Source of the DNA: Latrodectus hesperus
Taxonomy: Eukaryota; Arthropoda; Arachnida; Araneae; Theridiidae
Assembly: GCA_037975125.1 (NCBI GenBank)
Contig: CM075853.1
Location: 74,604,609-74,668,608 of the forward strand
Length of the DNA: 64,000 nt
Reading direction: 5' to 3'
In this document: positions 36,101 to 50,800 of the stretch, in pieces
How positions within the stretch are numbered: the stretch's first letter is position 1
Layout of the letters: every line of letters begins with the position of its first letter
The notes under the pieces: model-generated
The model's input: only the letters and a program-made list of their open reading frames with translations
Told to the model about the DNA's origin: nothing
Databases searched by the model: none
Position numbers and translations under genes: made by a program

Positions 36101-37419
36101 GTGTAGTTGTCCTTTAACATCCATTTCTCAAGCTCTATCGCCCACTAAAACTAGCATATCTCACAGACAGATGTTGTAGAAACAATTCATTTCTTTTAAG
36201 TGAAGAAGACAACTACAGAAACAAGTTTTTGATTCAGATAAATGTTTTAGTTCTTCAGAACTAAAGGGTAAATGAATTAATTTTGTTGTTTGAAATGGTT
36301 GAAAAAAATAGTACTTTATAGCAACACAGGTAATCATAAATATTATTCTCTCTCACCAAAGTGTCACATTAATATTTTTACTGAACTCATTATTAGGAAT
36401 TTTAAAAGATCTCAATAAGCTGGATTATTTAAATGTAATTTACAGAATCTATCATTTAATGCTCCTAATACGATGTGAGCGATGGAATAATATGGATTTA
36501 ATTTTCGCAATTTATGTCATTTGTAATTATCATGTTTTCAAATTTATAATATATGCGCCATATAAAACCTAGTTTCGTCAGAAAATGTTTTTATATCGTA
36601 TCATAATTAATTATAATATCGTATCATGATTAATCATTAATGTAAAATTTGTCTTTCCGTTTGACGAAATCAAAATGCCTCAGAAAAAATCCACTATAAA
36701 GGGGATCGTAAAATTTGCTTTTGAAATGAGAACATTGCTTAGATCGTTAAGCATTGGAAAGTATGAATATATAATAAGAAATAATTAGAAAAAAGTAAGT
36801 TAATATTTAATCTCAAATAAGACATTGATGTCAAACATAAATAGTCTTTGAATAATATTTGCCTGTTTGTCATTAATATATGTGGGAATCATCCTATGAT
36901 CATCAACGAGTTTTCTATGAAACCTTACAAATATATTTTCATATTCCTTAGAATACTTTTGTTTATTTCTTCCGTTTTTTACAGAAAAAGGCTTACTTAA
37001 AAATCTTTTATTTTTAATTTAACTTAATGAATGTTTCATTTTCAATCATAATTTTAATTAAACATTTTATTTTTGAATTTTGAAGTCAACCTTTTTTTAA
37101 AAAATTTATTGATAATTAATAATAAATTTATGTTGTTGCTATATTTCCTTTCTATATCCCGAAATAGATATTCCCAAATTAATCTTATCTGTTATTTCTA
37201 TGATAAAATAAGTTCTTTAATAAATTTAACAAATTACAAAAGTACTTTAACACGATCAAGTACAATACTAATTTTTTTCTCTTATTATTAGAATGCCATT
37301 TACCACGTATTTTTATATGATAAAAATGAATGAACAGAATTTAAAAATAGTTTGGAGTGATTACGGAGTTTTTGAATTAGAGGTTTTCTTAAACTGTGGT
37401 AAGCTTGATTTATTTTGAA
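33131..37419. other. A+T-rich non-coding DNA, no gene seen
   Basis: Contains an imperfect tandem duplication near 34914-35026, listed separately, and a short direct repeat of ATATCGTATCAT near 36594 and 36617. The open frame at 35813-36124 (minus) is hydrophobic and compositionally simple and is not a credible gene. Confidence 0.5.
34914..35026. repeat. Imperfect tandem duplication, period ~52-55 bp
   Basis: Two copies of a unit containing TTTTTTACGGATG, a GAAA/TTTTCGATT stretch and an A-rich tail ending AAATAAAG. The copies differ by several substitutions and small indels. Confidence 0.75.
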
Positions 37420-37690
37420 ACCAAGTAGTGAACAGCTTAACACCTGAAAGCAGGGCACTTTAAATATCTACCGCATGTGCGAGCAGTAGCGATAAATATC
37501 CTCCTCATAGAGCATTTCAAATAACCTTTCATAGATTGTGGTCCATATCCATATGTTATTTATAGAGAGAAAGCTCGAACAACTTTCAAACTTATCCTAA
37601 CAAATGTATATACCGCATTTAGAAAACCAGCATTTTTCACATTAAAGCGCGCGGTTTTATCCCTTAGCCAAAAGAAACATTAATTCCGAT
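37420..37690. other. Moderately G+C-richer stretch, unidentified
   Basis: Includes CCGCATGTGCGAGCAGTAGC and AAAGCGCGCGG, unusual for this window. There is no long open frame, fold or terminal repeat. It may be a conserved non-coding element or an old insertion. Confidence 0.25.
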
Positions 37691-39881
37691 TTTGGAAATT
37701 TCTTTTGTCCATAAATTGACATAAATCACTTTAGAGAAAAAACTTATTTTAATTTCCGAAATCTATCAATTTTTACAGAATCTTTTTTTCCCCTAAGTTT
37801 GTTAAGCAATTTCTTCCTATAGAAATGCAATTATTAGTAGTGAAATATAATTATTATATTAGTTTTCTCATGTTAATATTAAAATTTTTATTCGTTATTT
37901 ATAATGCTTTAAATTATTAAATTCTTTATGTTATTTAATTTATAGATTTAAATTCTTCTTTATTATTCTACACACATTGAGATATATTTTCAAAGCCTAT
38001 ACTATTCTGAATTATAAGTTCCTGAATTAATGTTTTATAATTTTAGCTGTTTTTAAAATGCTTTCAGAATTCCTATTTCTATTTTTGATGAATAAACTTA
38101 CCGTAGAAAGCAATAATTTTCTTTTCTGATATGACTAATATTAGTTATTACGTCTTTAGATATTTTGAAATTTAAACTTACCAATTCTCATAAAGACAAA
38201 AAATATTTTTAATTAATAATACAAAAGCATAGTTTTCAACCAAATGTTTATTTACATCAATCTTTTTGAAGTGATGAACAATTTTAATTAATTCAACGGA
38301 TAATGTTTTCTTCAGGTAACTAATACTTCGTAAGAAATACCTTCAGTAATTTATACCTTCAGTTATTTATTTCCACAAACATTTAAACTAATAAATTAAC
38401 TAACTTTAATAAAAAACTTTTTTATTTTGTCTAAATATAATCAATAGTGAAGTGCGAATATAATTTTCTTTTAATGTAGAATATGGTATTTTGACAACGT
38501 TTTGGATAATTTGTTATCTTGTGTAGTAAGATAAGAAATGAACATCATAATATGCAGATTGACTTTATTTTCCTTAATTAAACATTTTTTGTTTCTTTAA
38601 AACTATCATTTCTTAAGGTGACAAGACTTAAATCCAAATAATTACATTCATTAAAAGTAGTTCGAAATGGATGACGATAAAGTAATGCATTTTGATTAAC
38701 CTTCTTATGATAATTAAATATACGGGAATATGTCGGTTGTCGAAATTTTTTCAGCTTCTCTTGAGAGCCTGATTTTATAGACAAAGATATATAATAAAAT
38801 ATCTTCGTAATATCTTAGGAGCTGGGAAAAATTTCAGTGCATTTTGTAACTTTGTTTATTATGCTTAATTCATTAAAAGCATGGTCCACTTCCTAATAAA
38901 GATTTTCAGTTTTTTTAACACACACTGTATACTTACCAAAATTACAGCTATTGCTGCAAGCTGTGATTATGAATTCCTGTTCTGTTTACTATAAATAAAA
39001 GTCCATTCAATAAAAAACTTATTTGTGTTATTGACAGTTAAATTTCTTCATTCTATAATTCCTTTTTCTAACAGATAAAACCTATTACAGAATTTCATCT
39101 TATTGATAAATTCAAGCACTGAATTTACCAATGGGAAAAAATAGAGAGAGAGAGAGAGGAATTGATAACATTTAAGTTTCTTTTCGATGCACTTTATAAA
39201 TGAATTGTGTATAATGCAGACACACTTGCGAGTATCAATTGATCTTAATGTTTGATGTTATTTTTATTAAATGTTAAACAAAAAACAAACATCAATTCCA
39301 TGAAAATATTTATGCTTAACATTTTTATTTATTTGTAAGACTGTTGTTAGAAAAGCTGTAAGAACAGAAAAATATAATTGATGGTAAGCTTATTTTTTCA
39401 TACACTGAGGTGCGTTTGCATATTTTATTGGAAGTATCAAACGGATTTTGAAAACATTCAATTGAATTATTATATTCGTTTTCCAATAAAGGAAATAATG
39501 CTGTTCAGTTCAAATCAATGAGAAAAAATTTCAATAAATTAAAAAAATAAGGTAAGCAATTTGCTTTTGATTTAGTAACAAAAGAAATAATTTGAAAAGC
39601 ATAATAAGAAATTCGTTTAAGATATGTTCTTTATAAATCGTTTTTTTCATTCCTAATTTAAGATTTATTTAGTGAATCTTATCTAATTTACTTTCTTCTA
39701 ATATTATTTTCTTTTATAAGAAACTTACATTCATTACTTTATCAAATTATTTTATTTTGAAAATTACCTAAGCATATGAAAATGCAAAATGTTTTTATGA
39801 ATTTACTTAATCGTGCACGGCACAGCCAACGATATATGGTATTAATTAAACAAATAATTAAACAATGGATGTTATTCACTA

Positions 39882-39886
<5 letters not shown>
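37691..39886. other. A+T-rich non-coding DNA, no gene seen
   Basis: Holds the GA tract at 39143-39158. A 68-residue frame at 38578-38784 (minus) has no recognisable domain. Confidence 0.5.

Positions 39887-39947
<61 letters not shown>
39887..39947. repeat. (TA)n microsatellite
   Basis: About 30 TA units. A shorter TA tract (about 11 units) lies at 40042-40063. Confidence 0.97.
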
Positions 39948-39951
<4 letters not shown>

Positions 39952-40063
39952 TTTATTTTAATTTATTTTATTCTATCATGTGATATTAGTTATTTATATA
40001 GTTAATTGCTTACATCAATAGTTATTGTGTTCTATCAGCCCTATATATATATATATATATATA

Positions 40064-41675
40064 CTGATCGCTTATGAACATGCTTACTTTGTTCTATTTA
40101 GTAATAAATGCAAATTTAAATTTTAATCATTTATTGATTTATTGAAAAAAATAAAAGAACTGCACCTGCTAAATATGAATTAACAAACAATTAAATCAAT
40201 TTAAGGGCTATATTCACACCTAATTCAATAGGTATAGGATTGGTTGTTTATTAATAATAAATTAAAATCGATTACAAACCTTAATAAGGTTTGTCTTTTG
40301 ATCTTTTTCTAAAGATTCATAATTTATTAAAATGACTTAAAGGGATTGTAAGAAAGAAAATTTCTTATTTATGTACTAATAATATTACAAATATCAAATC
40401 TGGTTAATAGTACTGTCATTTAAGGAACATATTCTGCCACTTTTAAAATTTTGTAAAACCAAATATAAAAATATAGTGTTAACTACCTGTGTGTGTGTGG
40501 ATTTTGATATTAACAACTGATTTTTAGGTAAGAGGAAGTAATATTGAATTAAATTATTATCGTTAAATTAATAAATTATTCATAACTTCAGAATAAAAAA
40601 AGATTATTTCGTGTTAAATAAACTAGAAATCGAAAATCTTGTTAAAATTAGTATTAAATTGCGATCTAAGAATCATCAGTAAAATGAAAATCTGGAGAAA
40701 TTTTACTAATTTCCCACTTTATTAAGAATGTTACTATTATAAATATATCTCACCATTATATGTAGTTGAGGACAATATTGCAAGTGAGAAAGGATTGGAA
40801 TAAGTAAAAATCTCTCAATTCGAAATTCTTTAAATGAAAACAACTAATACAATTGTCAAAATAAACACCTTTTATATAAAATGTGAATTAAAAAATATTT
40901 ATTTTGCAACAATTACAAATGTATCATTATATTGCAGACAAATGTTTTATTTTCTGTTTTATTTTCAATAAATACTGTATAAAATAAGTTCAAAAAAATA
41001 AGTAAGTAAATGTGAAATTGTTAAACTTGATATCATATTAGAAAAAAATCACTCCAAGATATTTACTTTATAGCACATCAAAATAAAGTTGCCAATAAAA
41101 TTTAGAGTTTAAAGACGAGAGTGAATAAATACATAAAAATATCATAACTGTGTCAATTTTTTTGAATACAGATAAACCAGCTATACTATTTTTATTTATA
41201 AAATAAAAAATATGAAAGGGTATTCCACTAATTTTTATTTCATTACGTAATATTAAATTCCTTTTTACTAAGTATAAGAATAACATTAATTATTAAAAAC
41301 TATCTTGTAAACTAAATAAAAATATCTGAAAAATTTATTTGAAAATATTTCTTGAATTTAAAAATAAATATCATGGCATTTTTTGTGAAGACAAAAGTTT
41401 ATGTAAGCCAAGAAAATTGGTTCATATTCCGTATTATTAAATACAAAAATTTTGGTTCAGAAATACAGAATAATATCAGCCGATTTTTTGAAAAATAATT
41501 ATCTAAAATTTAAGTTCCAAATTGGATAACCAATCAAATATTTTAACAGCATACTGAAAAAATACGCTATTTTATATATCAGGCCTTCTGACACTATCAA
41601 AAATAGTGAGCATATTAGTTTCCTCGAAAGAGAAAAAAATTCTACAGATTTCAAAAACAAGAAAATAGGAGAATA
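40064..41675. other. A+T-rich non-coding DNA, no gene seen
   Basis: No domain or RNA gene was recognised. A small 9-bp palindrome lies near 40274-40294. Confidence 0.5.
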
Positions 41676-41755
41676 TGCAAATTTAGTGTTGGGCAACATT
41701 ATTTCAAACTTTGCATGGAAAGTTTGAAATAATGTTGCCCAACACTAAATTTGCA
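41676..41755. repeat. Perfect 37-bp inverted repeat with 6-nt loop
   Basis: The left arm (41676-41712) and right arm (41719-41755) are exact reverse complements separated by GCATGG. Pairing stops abruptly on the outer side. The arm includes the relatively G+C-rich core TGTTGGGCAACA. Such an exact hairpin may be a small-RNA precursor, a minimal foldback element or a template-switch product, biological or artefactual. No target duplication is evident. Confidence 0.95.
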
Positions 41756-44700
41756 CTTGCTTAAGGAATATATTTTGGCAATATCAAGACCTTTTAAAGT
41801 GATATAAAATTTTTATTCCACTTGTCTCTAAAATAAAAAAAATCATTGTCTAGAAATCAAACACAATGATTTAATATTTCCCTCACCTATTTGGCTAACT
41901 TGGGAACTTATATTTTCAGTAAATATATTCCGTATTAAATTTTACCAATTAAATTAAATTCCAATTAAATTTTACTTTCCAAACTAAAAAAAGGATATTT
42001 AAATGTATAAATACACAACTATTGTAATGGCCTATTTTTATAATTTTTTATCAACAAGAATATCACAAAGATTCTTAAAACAACAGATTTAAAATATTTA
42101 TTCTTATTCAAAACTTTTACTTGATATTCATTTGCCATGTGGATTACATGATTTGCATTCAGTTTTTTGTATATTTCTATAAGTGTTAGAGGCATAAACA
42201 TTCATTATTTACAGATCTTTTTAAAATGAATTCTTTAAAAGTAGTCTGTCTCAATAACTAGCTTTATAATTTCAAATATAGAAACTCCTATTATTCTTCT
42301 TATACTTATTTTTTTTCTGAATCCATCTTAGCACATCCTGCATAGGAACAATTATTTGAAATGGATTATTATAAATCTATAGTAATATTATATCATTAAC
42401 TGTAAATTATTATGTGATGAAAAAAAATTCACAATCATAAATAGGTTAGTAAAAAATGATTTCTGTATATAATTTCAAAATTCTTTTTGGAAAAATTGAT
42501 GGTTTAAAAAAGAATATACATTACAAAAATATCTTTTCAGTGAAATATTTAATTTTTAATTTATCTACAAAATCAAGAAGAATATAAGAAAACTTTATTT
42601 CTTTTTGTGCTTCTATAATTAATCAAATCAAGTAAAACCTTTAGGAGAAAAAACAAGATTTTTGCTCTATTTTAAGGAATTAAAATAAGAAATTATATTT
42701 TAAAGGAATTCTTCAAGGACCTTTTTGTTAAATCAAAAGTTTTTTTCCACGAAAGAAATACTTTTTTCCAATTCCAAAATTAAATACTAAGAGAATTAAA
42801 AAGAAAGTTTGTAAATTCAAGTTTTTTATTGTTGCTATTTGTAAGATTTTTGAAAAAAATTCCGTTTCAAAGAATTTCTTATTTTTAGGGACTAAAATCT
42901 TTCATTTCTATATTTACTATTATATATAATTTAATGATGATAAAAATGCTATCTGTAAAATTTTTATATAGCCATTAATGGAGTTAAATAAGAATAAACG
43001 TTTAATCACATTTAGTTTTTATTAAAATATCATTCCCTTGCTCAAAATGCATTCTTCAACTTCCTTTGAATATGACAATTTTATTCAGATACCGAAAAAG
43101 TACTTCTTCATCGAGATATTTACATAAGTATCTCTCGCAAAACAGCTTCCATTTTCCATTTCTTACCGCTATTTTCATGCTCAATTTCTTAATACTTTTG
43201 AAGGAATAATTAAAAACTTAAATTGAATTCATCAGATGATTACTTTGAAAAAATTTGAGATGTAGTATATTTTAGATAATTTAGTAACCGAAAATTAGGT
43301 TTTGATTTATCACTTGAAAAATATTTGTTGATTTTTTAATTAAAGTAATTAAATATATTCAAATAATAAACTTTGGCATAGTTACGAACTTCATATAATA
43401 TCTGCCAATCACTGTTTAAAGTCTGTAACACGTATTAAAAATAAACAGAGTTATAAGTAATCTTCAGAATATTTTATTTATAAATATATAATGGGTTTAA
43501 AGTATCATTAAAATAGATAAGCTTTTGTAAATCGGAAGCTTTTGCAAATATTTCAAAAAGTTATTAAATTATTCTGACTTAATTTTAAAATGGGAAATCA
43601 TTTTAAAATTATTATTTAAAAAATTATTATTTTGAAAAATTAAAGCAATTGACTTTTAAAACCTTGTTTCTTAAAAGAAATTCAGGTTATTTTCTTAAAC
43701 AAATCAATTATATGAAAAAATATATATTTATTCTTTGCTGGAATCTCAAATATTAATTTTATTTATACCTGTGAAATTTAAGCATTTCTTGTTCTTTGTT
43801 AATTACAAGATTGCCTTTAGTGATACAATTTAATTTGAAGTTATTAATCTTAAAAACATAGCAATAGAAAAAGGATATTAAAAAGTGGATCCTTATTAAT
43901 ATTTTAAAGCAATCAATTATCTGTCTATCACATTGAATATCCATTTAACGAAGCTACAAAATCTCAAGAAAATTAAATAATTTTATAATTGTTATTGCTA
44001 CGTCTAAAAATCAAAGTACCATAGCAGCTGTTACACAAAATAAATTTAGAAAATATCAATCAATCGTTAACTTTAGAGTTTATAAATTAAATTCAAAATT
44101 TATTGTTAAAGCTCAAATGATTTATCAAACTTTATTTTATTTCTTTAAAAACTGATAAAATATTTTTTTATTAAGAGTCTTTAGTTTTCTGTATATCCGT
44201 TTTTAAATATTTTTCGGACATTTTATTTAATACTTGTAAATTTTATCATATTTCTCAAAACTATATACACCAACTAATATGGTGAACGCCTACACTCATT
44301 ACTTTTTCTGTCATCATCATATAGTTTTGAGTAACCAAAAAATACCATACAGTAAATAATGTCATTTAATACAGTAAATAATGTCATTTAAAATATAAAA
44401 ACATCGTGATCACTCACAAAAAAATCAACGTCAAACTCTTATTATTGAATGTCCTAGAATTCTGTAAAAATATATTTTATTGCAAAATTATCAGTAAAAT
44501 AATTATTATTTGAGGAGTCTGTTATAAGCACACTATCAATAACATTTTGAATTACAAGTCATGCAAAAATATTACATAACTAAGCACACCGTAATAAATA
44601 TATAATTTGGTTTTGTAATAAATTTTTACATATAAAATATTTAAAACTTAATGGATATCAAGTTTATAATTTGGAAATACTGTAAATAATTTGTTAAATT

Positions 44701-44979
44701 TCACCCAAAATTATGATTAGCATTGATAAATCTGGGATTCTTGTTTAAAAGCGACAAATTTTAAAAACAAATAGGTGACTACAAAATATACACTCCGCTA
44801 TCAGAAAAACTAGTTTAACTACATAATATGAATCTTTTAGAAAGCAGAAATCTGCATAAAGAGACTTGGTTATATATATATTGTCTAAAAGTATCTAGAA
44901 TGCAATTTCTATCCTTAATACAAAATGGGAATCCATAAATTCATAAGAATATGAGATCGTGTAAATTCTTCCTCAAATA
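41756..44979. other. A+T-rich non-coding DNA, no gene seen
   Basis: Short open frames only. A 22-bp unit (ATACAGTAAATAATGTCATT and two more bases) is repeated twice in tandem near 44347-44390. Confidence 0.5.
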
Positions 44980-45400
44980 CATATCACATGGCAACCAAAA
45001 TGTATTCGATAACATTCATATCTGACAATTTAAATGATGAATGTAAGATTCTATCATAAGAAAAGTGATCTTGAAGCCATTCAGAAGCAATTCTCAACAT
45101 GTAAGGTATCACATTATCGATGAACCTGGAATAGTTCAAATTCATCGGAATGCCTAATGGGTGTAAATGATCAATTCGTGACTTTTCAGATTTGTCTGTA
45201 GATGCATCAGGACTCCCTTACCACTCTAACTGTTTGTGTTCCATACTATCACAGGGGCCAATCAGCTTGAACAATCCTTTGTTGACATTTATGGTCAATA
45301 GATTCACGAGTGTTCTTCCACACATTGATACGTCCAAGCATCGATACGATTTGAGTTGAAATTCATCAGATTGAACAACATATTTCCAACCAGTATAGTA
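44980..45400 (-). pseudogene. Decayed Tc1-like transposase remnant
   Basis: Read on the minus strand in shifting frames, this stretch keeps short pieces typical of Tc1-family transposases in the right order: QSDEFQLKSYRC (compare FSDES at the first catalytic Asp), VWKNTRESIDHKCQQ (compare VWR.PGE), IDNVIPYMLRIASEWLQDHF (compare the block before the second Asp) and DMNVIEYI (compare DLNPIEYLW with the catalytic Glu). The second Asp motif is lost between the last two pieces. Stops and frame changes separate the pieces. There are no visible terminal repeats. Similarity is by motif order only. Confidence 0.5.
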
Positions 45401-46674
45401 TTAGTGGGCCCGAAGTATTTCTTGAAAAACATTTCTTATTGTTTGCTATGTGTTTTGAAAGAATTGTTTGTTAGATGATTAAAAATATAACATTTATTAC
45501 CACAGAAATTTTCACACAGAACAAATTCTTAATAGAGTTAAATTAATATGGCTGACATCCATAAGTAATATTTTTCAAATAAGTGACTATAAAACTCCTA
45601 TCGCTCAAATATCACTGAGAACTGATTCTAAATGAAAAATTATACTTAAACTATAATCTGTTTATGATTGGATAAATTTAAGTTAAAATATTGAAGTTGT
45701 TGATATTAAAAATTTCCTACATTTTTCAAATTTAGATGAAGTGGAATTACCCCAAAATTCATATTTGGATTTTTTCTTTATAAATAATAATTGTTTATTA
45801 TAAGCAGCATTTCTTTGGACGTTATATTAACAAATGTAAACTTTAGTTATTATATGCAAAAAATATAATATTGAGCTGTCTCGTCACCTGAAAAACAGTT
45901 TTCATTACAACTCTATGGGTAAATATTTTCGATTTTTTGTTACTTTTATATTTAATTTATAATCATTACGTTGTCCAAAGGTATCTCCTTGCAGTTTTGG
46001 TTTCTTAAATTAAATAAACAATTTAATATAACGTGGAAACCTTTGGACTTTGGTTGACGACTTGCAGGACGTAATTTTACTTTTTAATTTAAAGGAAAGT
46101 GAAATACTATACTAAATCAGATAAGAAAATAAAGGATTCAACTCCTTTAAAATATTTAAAGTGGGTAAAATTCATTATTTCTAACCTAACAAGATAAACA
46201 ATATATTTTCACATTCAGGAGGGTATAAAGTAAGTGATGTTTCATTTTAGACTTTAAAGAGAAGTCCATACCCAATTCTACAAATTAAGCTGTTTTGGTA
46301 TTTATTTTGCTGGATATCCCTTTCAAAATTTCTTTCATTTTCAATTTAGAAATAATGTTTGACATCAATTTCTTTATTTTTAAAATTTGAAGGGAAGATT
46401 TTATCCTATTAGCTTGATTTTAATAAAATAATTAACTTGAAAAGTTTTTATTCATTTTATTGCTTTGTATCTCTAAAATATTCATACTAAAAAGTAAAGA
46501 TTACTTACAAAATTTAGGTACTCATTAATTTTTGTTGAAATTTAAAGATAAGTTAAGGAAAAAATACCAAAAAAAAATTTTTTTTTCAATGCATGACTAC
46601 GATTAAGGCAAATTTATAATGTAATAATAAAAAAAATAAAATGTTTAAATTTATTAATATGAATATAATAAAAT

Positions 46675-46676
<2 letters not shown>
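45401..46676. other. A+T-rich non-coding DNA, no gene seen
   Basis: Nothing recognised; it may hold the eroded ends of the Tc1-like remnant to its left. Confidence 0.5.

Positions 46677-46735
<59 letters not shown>
46677..46735. repeat. (TA)n microsatellite
   Basis: About 29 TA units without interruption. Confidence 0.97.
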
Positions 46736-46740
<5 letters not shown>

Positions 46741-47811
46741 TTGACAATATTTTAATATTTGGAAATTATAATCTTTTTGCTAGAACATTACCTGCATTCC
46801 TTATCGGCAATAATTTGAACTGCTTTCACAAAAAGCATAGGGCACCACCATAAAATTGGTATTATTATCGCTTTTATAAAGTAATTTTTTGAAAAGAAGT
46901 TAAACGAGAAAATAAAATAAAGACCAGTGTTTTTTTTCAAAAGCTGAAATTTACTATCTTTTCTTGTTCGAAATGATTTGTTAAAATACCCTTGTAAGGA
47001 ATATTAAAAATATCATCATTGCACAGGTATTAATTTATGTTATATTTCAACTGCTCTCAGTTTCTTATTTGATTCTCAAGGATTGATATTCAAATGAGAA
47101 AAGAGAATCAAAATTACTTTTGATGCATTAAATTGCTTTTAAAGATTTAAATTTTTGAAAAAATTCTTGTAGTGGAAGCAAAATTGTCATTTGAAAGTTA
47201 AAAGGAATGATAAAACTTTCACCGTTAAAATTTGAATTTGTTTGAACTTCATTTCAATGATATATATTTTAAAATCATATTTTAAGGAAGCGTTAAAAAT
47301 TATGAACGTCTATATTTAAAATTTTATATTTGATTTGATTTATTGTAATTTTATTAACTTGCTTTCTGCTTTCAAACTGATCCTTTCATATGGTTATGTT
47401 CAAAAAACAACGTTTTTAATTTATTAATTTTGAGATCTCAAGCTGATCAATACAAAAAATGAAAGCATAACACCAGGATATTTATCATTTATTTTGCACA
47501 TTTTTTTATAATTTTTTACAAGATGCAACCAATACAAAATTTTAAAATTACATATGATACTGAGGCAGTAAATTTTACTATTTAAAATTTTTACAGCATT
47601 GATAAATAGTCTTCCATCTTAAAAATCATATTTTCTTCCTTATCAACATTATTAGGTTAAAATTAATCAAAATAAAAATTGGAAAGTTTTTTAATTAATA
47701 TTTAAATTATTTTCATAAGGATACAAATAAAATTTTTTAAATTAAAATTAAGTAAATGGGAACTCAATAAAAAATTTACTTCTAAAATTTCTATTTTTTT
47801 TCAGTCGAAAT

Positions 47812-47845
47812 TTTTTTAATACATAGTAATCTATGTATTAAAAAA
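47812..47845. repeat. 15-bp perfect stem, 4-nt loop
   Basis: TTTTTTAATACATAG pairs exactly with CTATGTATTAAAAAA around the loop TAAT. Being A/T-rich, it is only mildly surprising here. Confidence 0.85.
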
Positions 47846-50800
47846 TAAGTAGTTATGATCCTATGCTTTAGGAATGCTTACTTAGGGAATAAATTATGCA
47901 AGTAAATTTCAGTAAATTTGAATATATTTACAAATTAACTATTATAATTTAATATAAAATTTTATGGAAGTATAAAATTTATGTTTTTATATCTTTTTTC
48001 TGTAATTTGCCGAGCTTGTAATATCATTTGGATTTTGGAGATTCTATGTTAGGTTATTTTAAATTAAAATCAATGTGTATTTTCAGAAAAACGTATTTAA
48101 AAATTCCAGGAAAATGATGAAAAACTTGTATGTAACAAATAAGACAAAATACAGCATTTCTTAAGAAATTAAAAATTTATCATATAAGGAGAATTCTACT
48201 CTCATTAAGTTTGCGAAGTTCTAAGATTCGATAAATTTATTAAAGATTTTGTCTAATTCAGTATCATGGAAATAAATAATTTCCATTTTTTACAACATAC
48301 TTTTGTGTCAAAATAAGGTAAGTAAAGGGTAGATATTATAGAATGTAAGTTACTTTTTACTTTTCAATTGTTGAACTCAATAAAAGTTTTACTTATATGT
48401 TGATAGCTGGTTACAACGAAAAAATCATCTCAATTCCAAATATTATTACATTATTTTCAAGTTATGAAACTCATTAAATCAAAACAATGTTCAAAGTATG
48501 GTTTGATAGCGAATATTTAACTAGGAATTTGGGGTTTTAAAATATACACACACACATATAGATATAATCATATATTTCATTAATTGTATACGTTGTAAAT
48601 GTATTTAAAGTAATATTTTAGTTTCTAAGCATTTCTGAAAACCAAATTATTATATTTTGTGAGTAAAATTTTGATTATTATTAGATATTAGAGTGAAATA
48701 TTTATTTGATTATTATTATGGATTTTTCTATTATTATTAGTATGGAAAATATTTTTTATTATTATTAATATTAAATTAGGTATTGGCATATATATTATTA
48801 AATATTAGCAATTAAATATTAGCATTTTTTGATGTAAAATCCCTCCGTTAAGTAATCTACAGAAAACTAAACAAATTATTAATATAACACAGTTATGAGA
48901 AATTTGGAAGCATTATAGATTTATTCCTTTATGTGTTTTTCATATTATCACGCATTGTATGCACATGCATTTGTAACTTGTATTAAAATGAACTGAATTA
49001 CATTATCTGTCCTTGACCAGAGCTGAAAATATCTCCAATTCTTATTTTATTGTACAGTCAGAAAAGAATATCCAAGGTACATACAAGATACAAACTTGAC
49101 ATTCTAAAGTTAAACAACTCATGAAAATTTTCAAGAATGTATTTGAATTTAAGTGACAGTAAGCCGTTACTGATGACAGTATGCAAACATCATATATTGT
49201 AATCAATCAAGATCATTTGAGCACGCATATTCTAATTAATCATTTGTTGAAGATACGAGCGTTCTGAAAGATAAGAGAATTTTTGCAACAAAAGAAATCT
49301 TTAAGTCGTTCATCAATGCCATGTCTCATATGTACAAGCACTATATCTAGCTGAAGATTCTAAACGTCTATTGTTTTATAATACAATCGAGAGTGTTTAA
49401 GAAAATGTATTTTCAGTAATCGCACTAATGTTATTCAAATGGGGAATGAATCTAAGAAAAAATTTAATGTATCATCTATATCATATCTTAATTTTGTCGC
49501 ACCATTTTTTGAGTCCTCATCGAAAATATTTATAGAAATTTTGTAGTCAGTATGTAAAGATTTTAATAAGACAAATTTTAATTAATAATCACCATATTGA
49601 ATTTATTGTGGTTTAACGAAAATTTTTTGAAATAGTATGATGATTGAAACTAAACTTTTGGAATGTTAATCAGAATATTACAACAGCATATTATTAGTAA
49701 AATATATATTAAGATTCATTTAGTATTAAAAAGTAAATTGACACACTATTTCAAAGGTCTCTATTCTATGCATAATTAGGCGAAATAATTACTTTTCAGC
49801 TGTTGTAAATTGTAAATATTAAACTGCAAACACTATAAATGAAAAATTTCTTTATAAACAAAAGTTAATTTCTTTTTAAATAAAAGCTTTTGGTTTGATT
49901 TGTCGACTTACTGTTCCCTATTTCTCGGCAAAGGCATTTTCCATTGGGATTTGTTCCTTCGGGACTTGAATTCCAAACCACTTCAAACTTCCATCCAAAT
50001 GTAATTCAAATAAAACAAAAAATAGAAGTTTAAAATCATGAAATGCTATCTTTCAAATTTTCATCTTTCATTCTTCTTATTTTATGTATTACATGATTAT
50101 CATAAAAAAGAAGAGAAAATATAAGTTTTTTTGTAGTTCTTTTCGATATACTTAAGCATTGAACTAGTAGTCATATATAAGGCTGGTTTTTACAAAAAGA
50201 ACTATAATATTCACATTTTGAAATTTAATCTGAATCACATAAATGTAATATTTTTCTGTGCTACAATATATTACATTCGCGTTAGTGTTGAGAAAATTAA
50301 AAGAAAAAATGTCTAGCGGTAAAATGTTTGATGGATAATAATTGTTTTAACATGATTAATTTTTCTGTATATAAAATTGTCTAATTCAGGTTTTTTAAGA
50401 AGTAACAAGGCTTTTAAATTTTTATCTACTTTTTGCGATACAACTAATTTAATTTCATTAGGATTTGATTTCATTTTCTAATATTAATTTTTCAGTTTTC
50501 CTTTTATTAAATTTTTTTAGATTTTAATAAAAGACTATAGAAATTGGTGTCAGTTTTAAACTTAATGTTAATTTTACTCTAAGATAACTAAATCAACACG
50601 ATTTTGAAAGTAATGAATTCACTTATTAATTATTTCTTATCTAAAGATAAATCTCGACTAATGGTAAAGGTAAAATTAAAAAATAACACAGTTAAAACTA
50701 TTAAAAATTAATAAAATATGGTTTCGTTTTTAACAGTATTTAATAACACGAAATTTATTTAAAATGAAATTTGGTAAATCAATAAAACATCATTAAAAGA

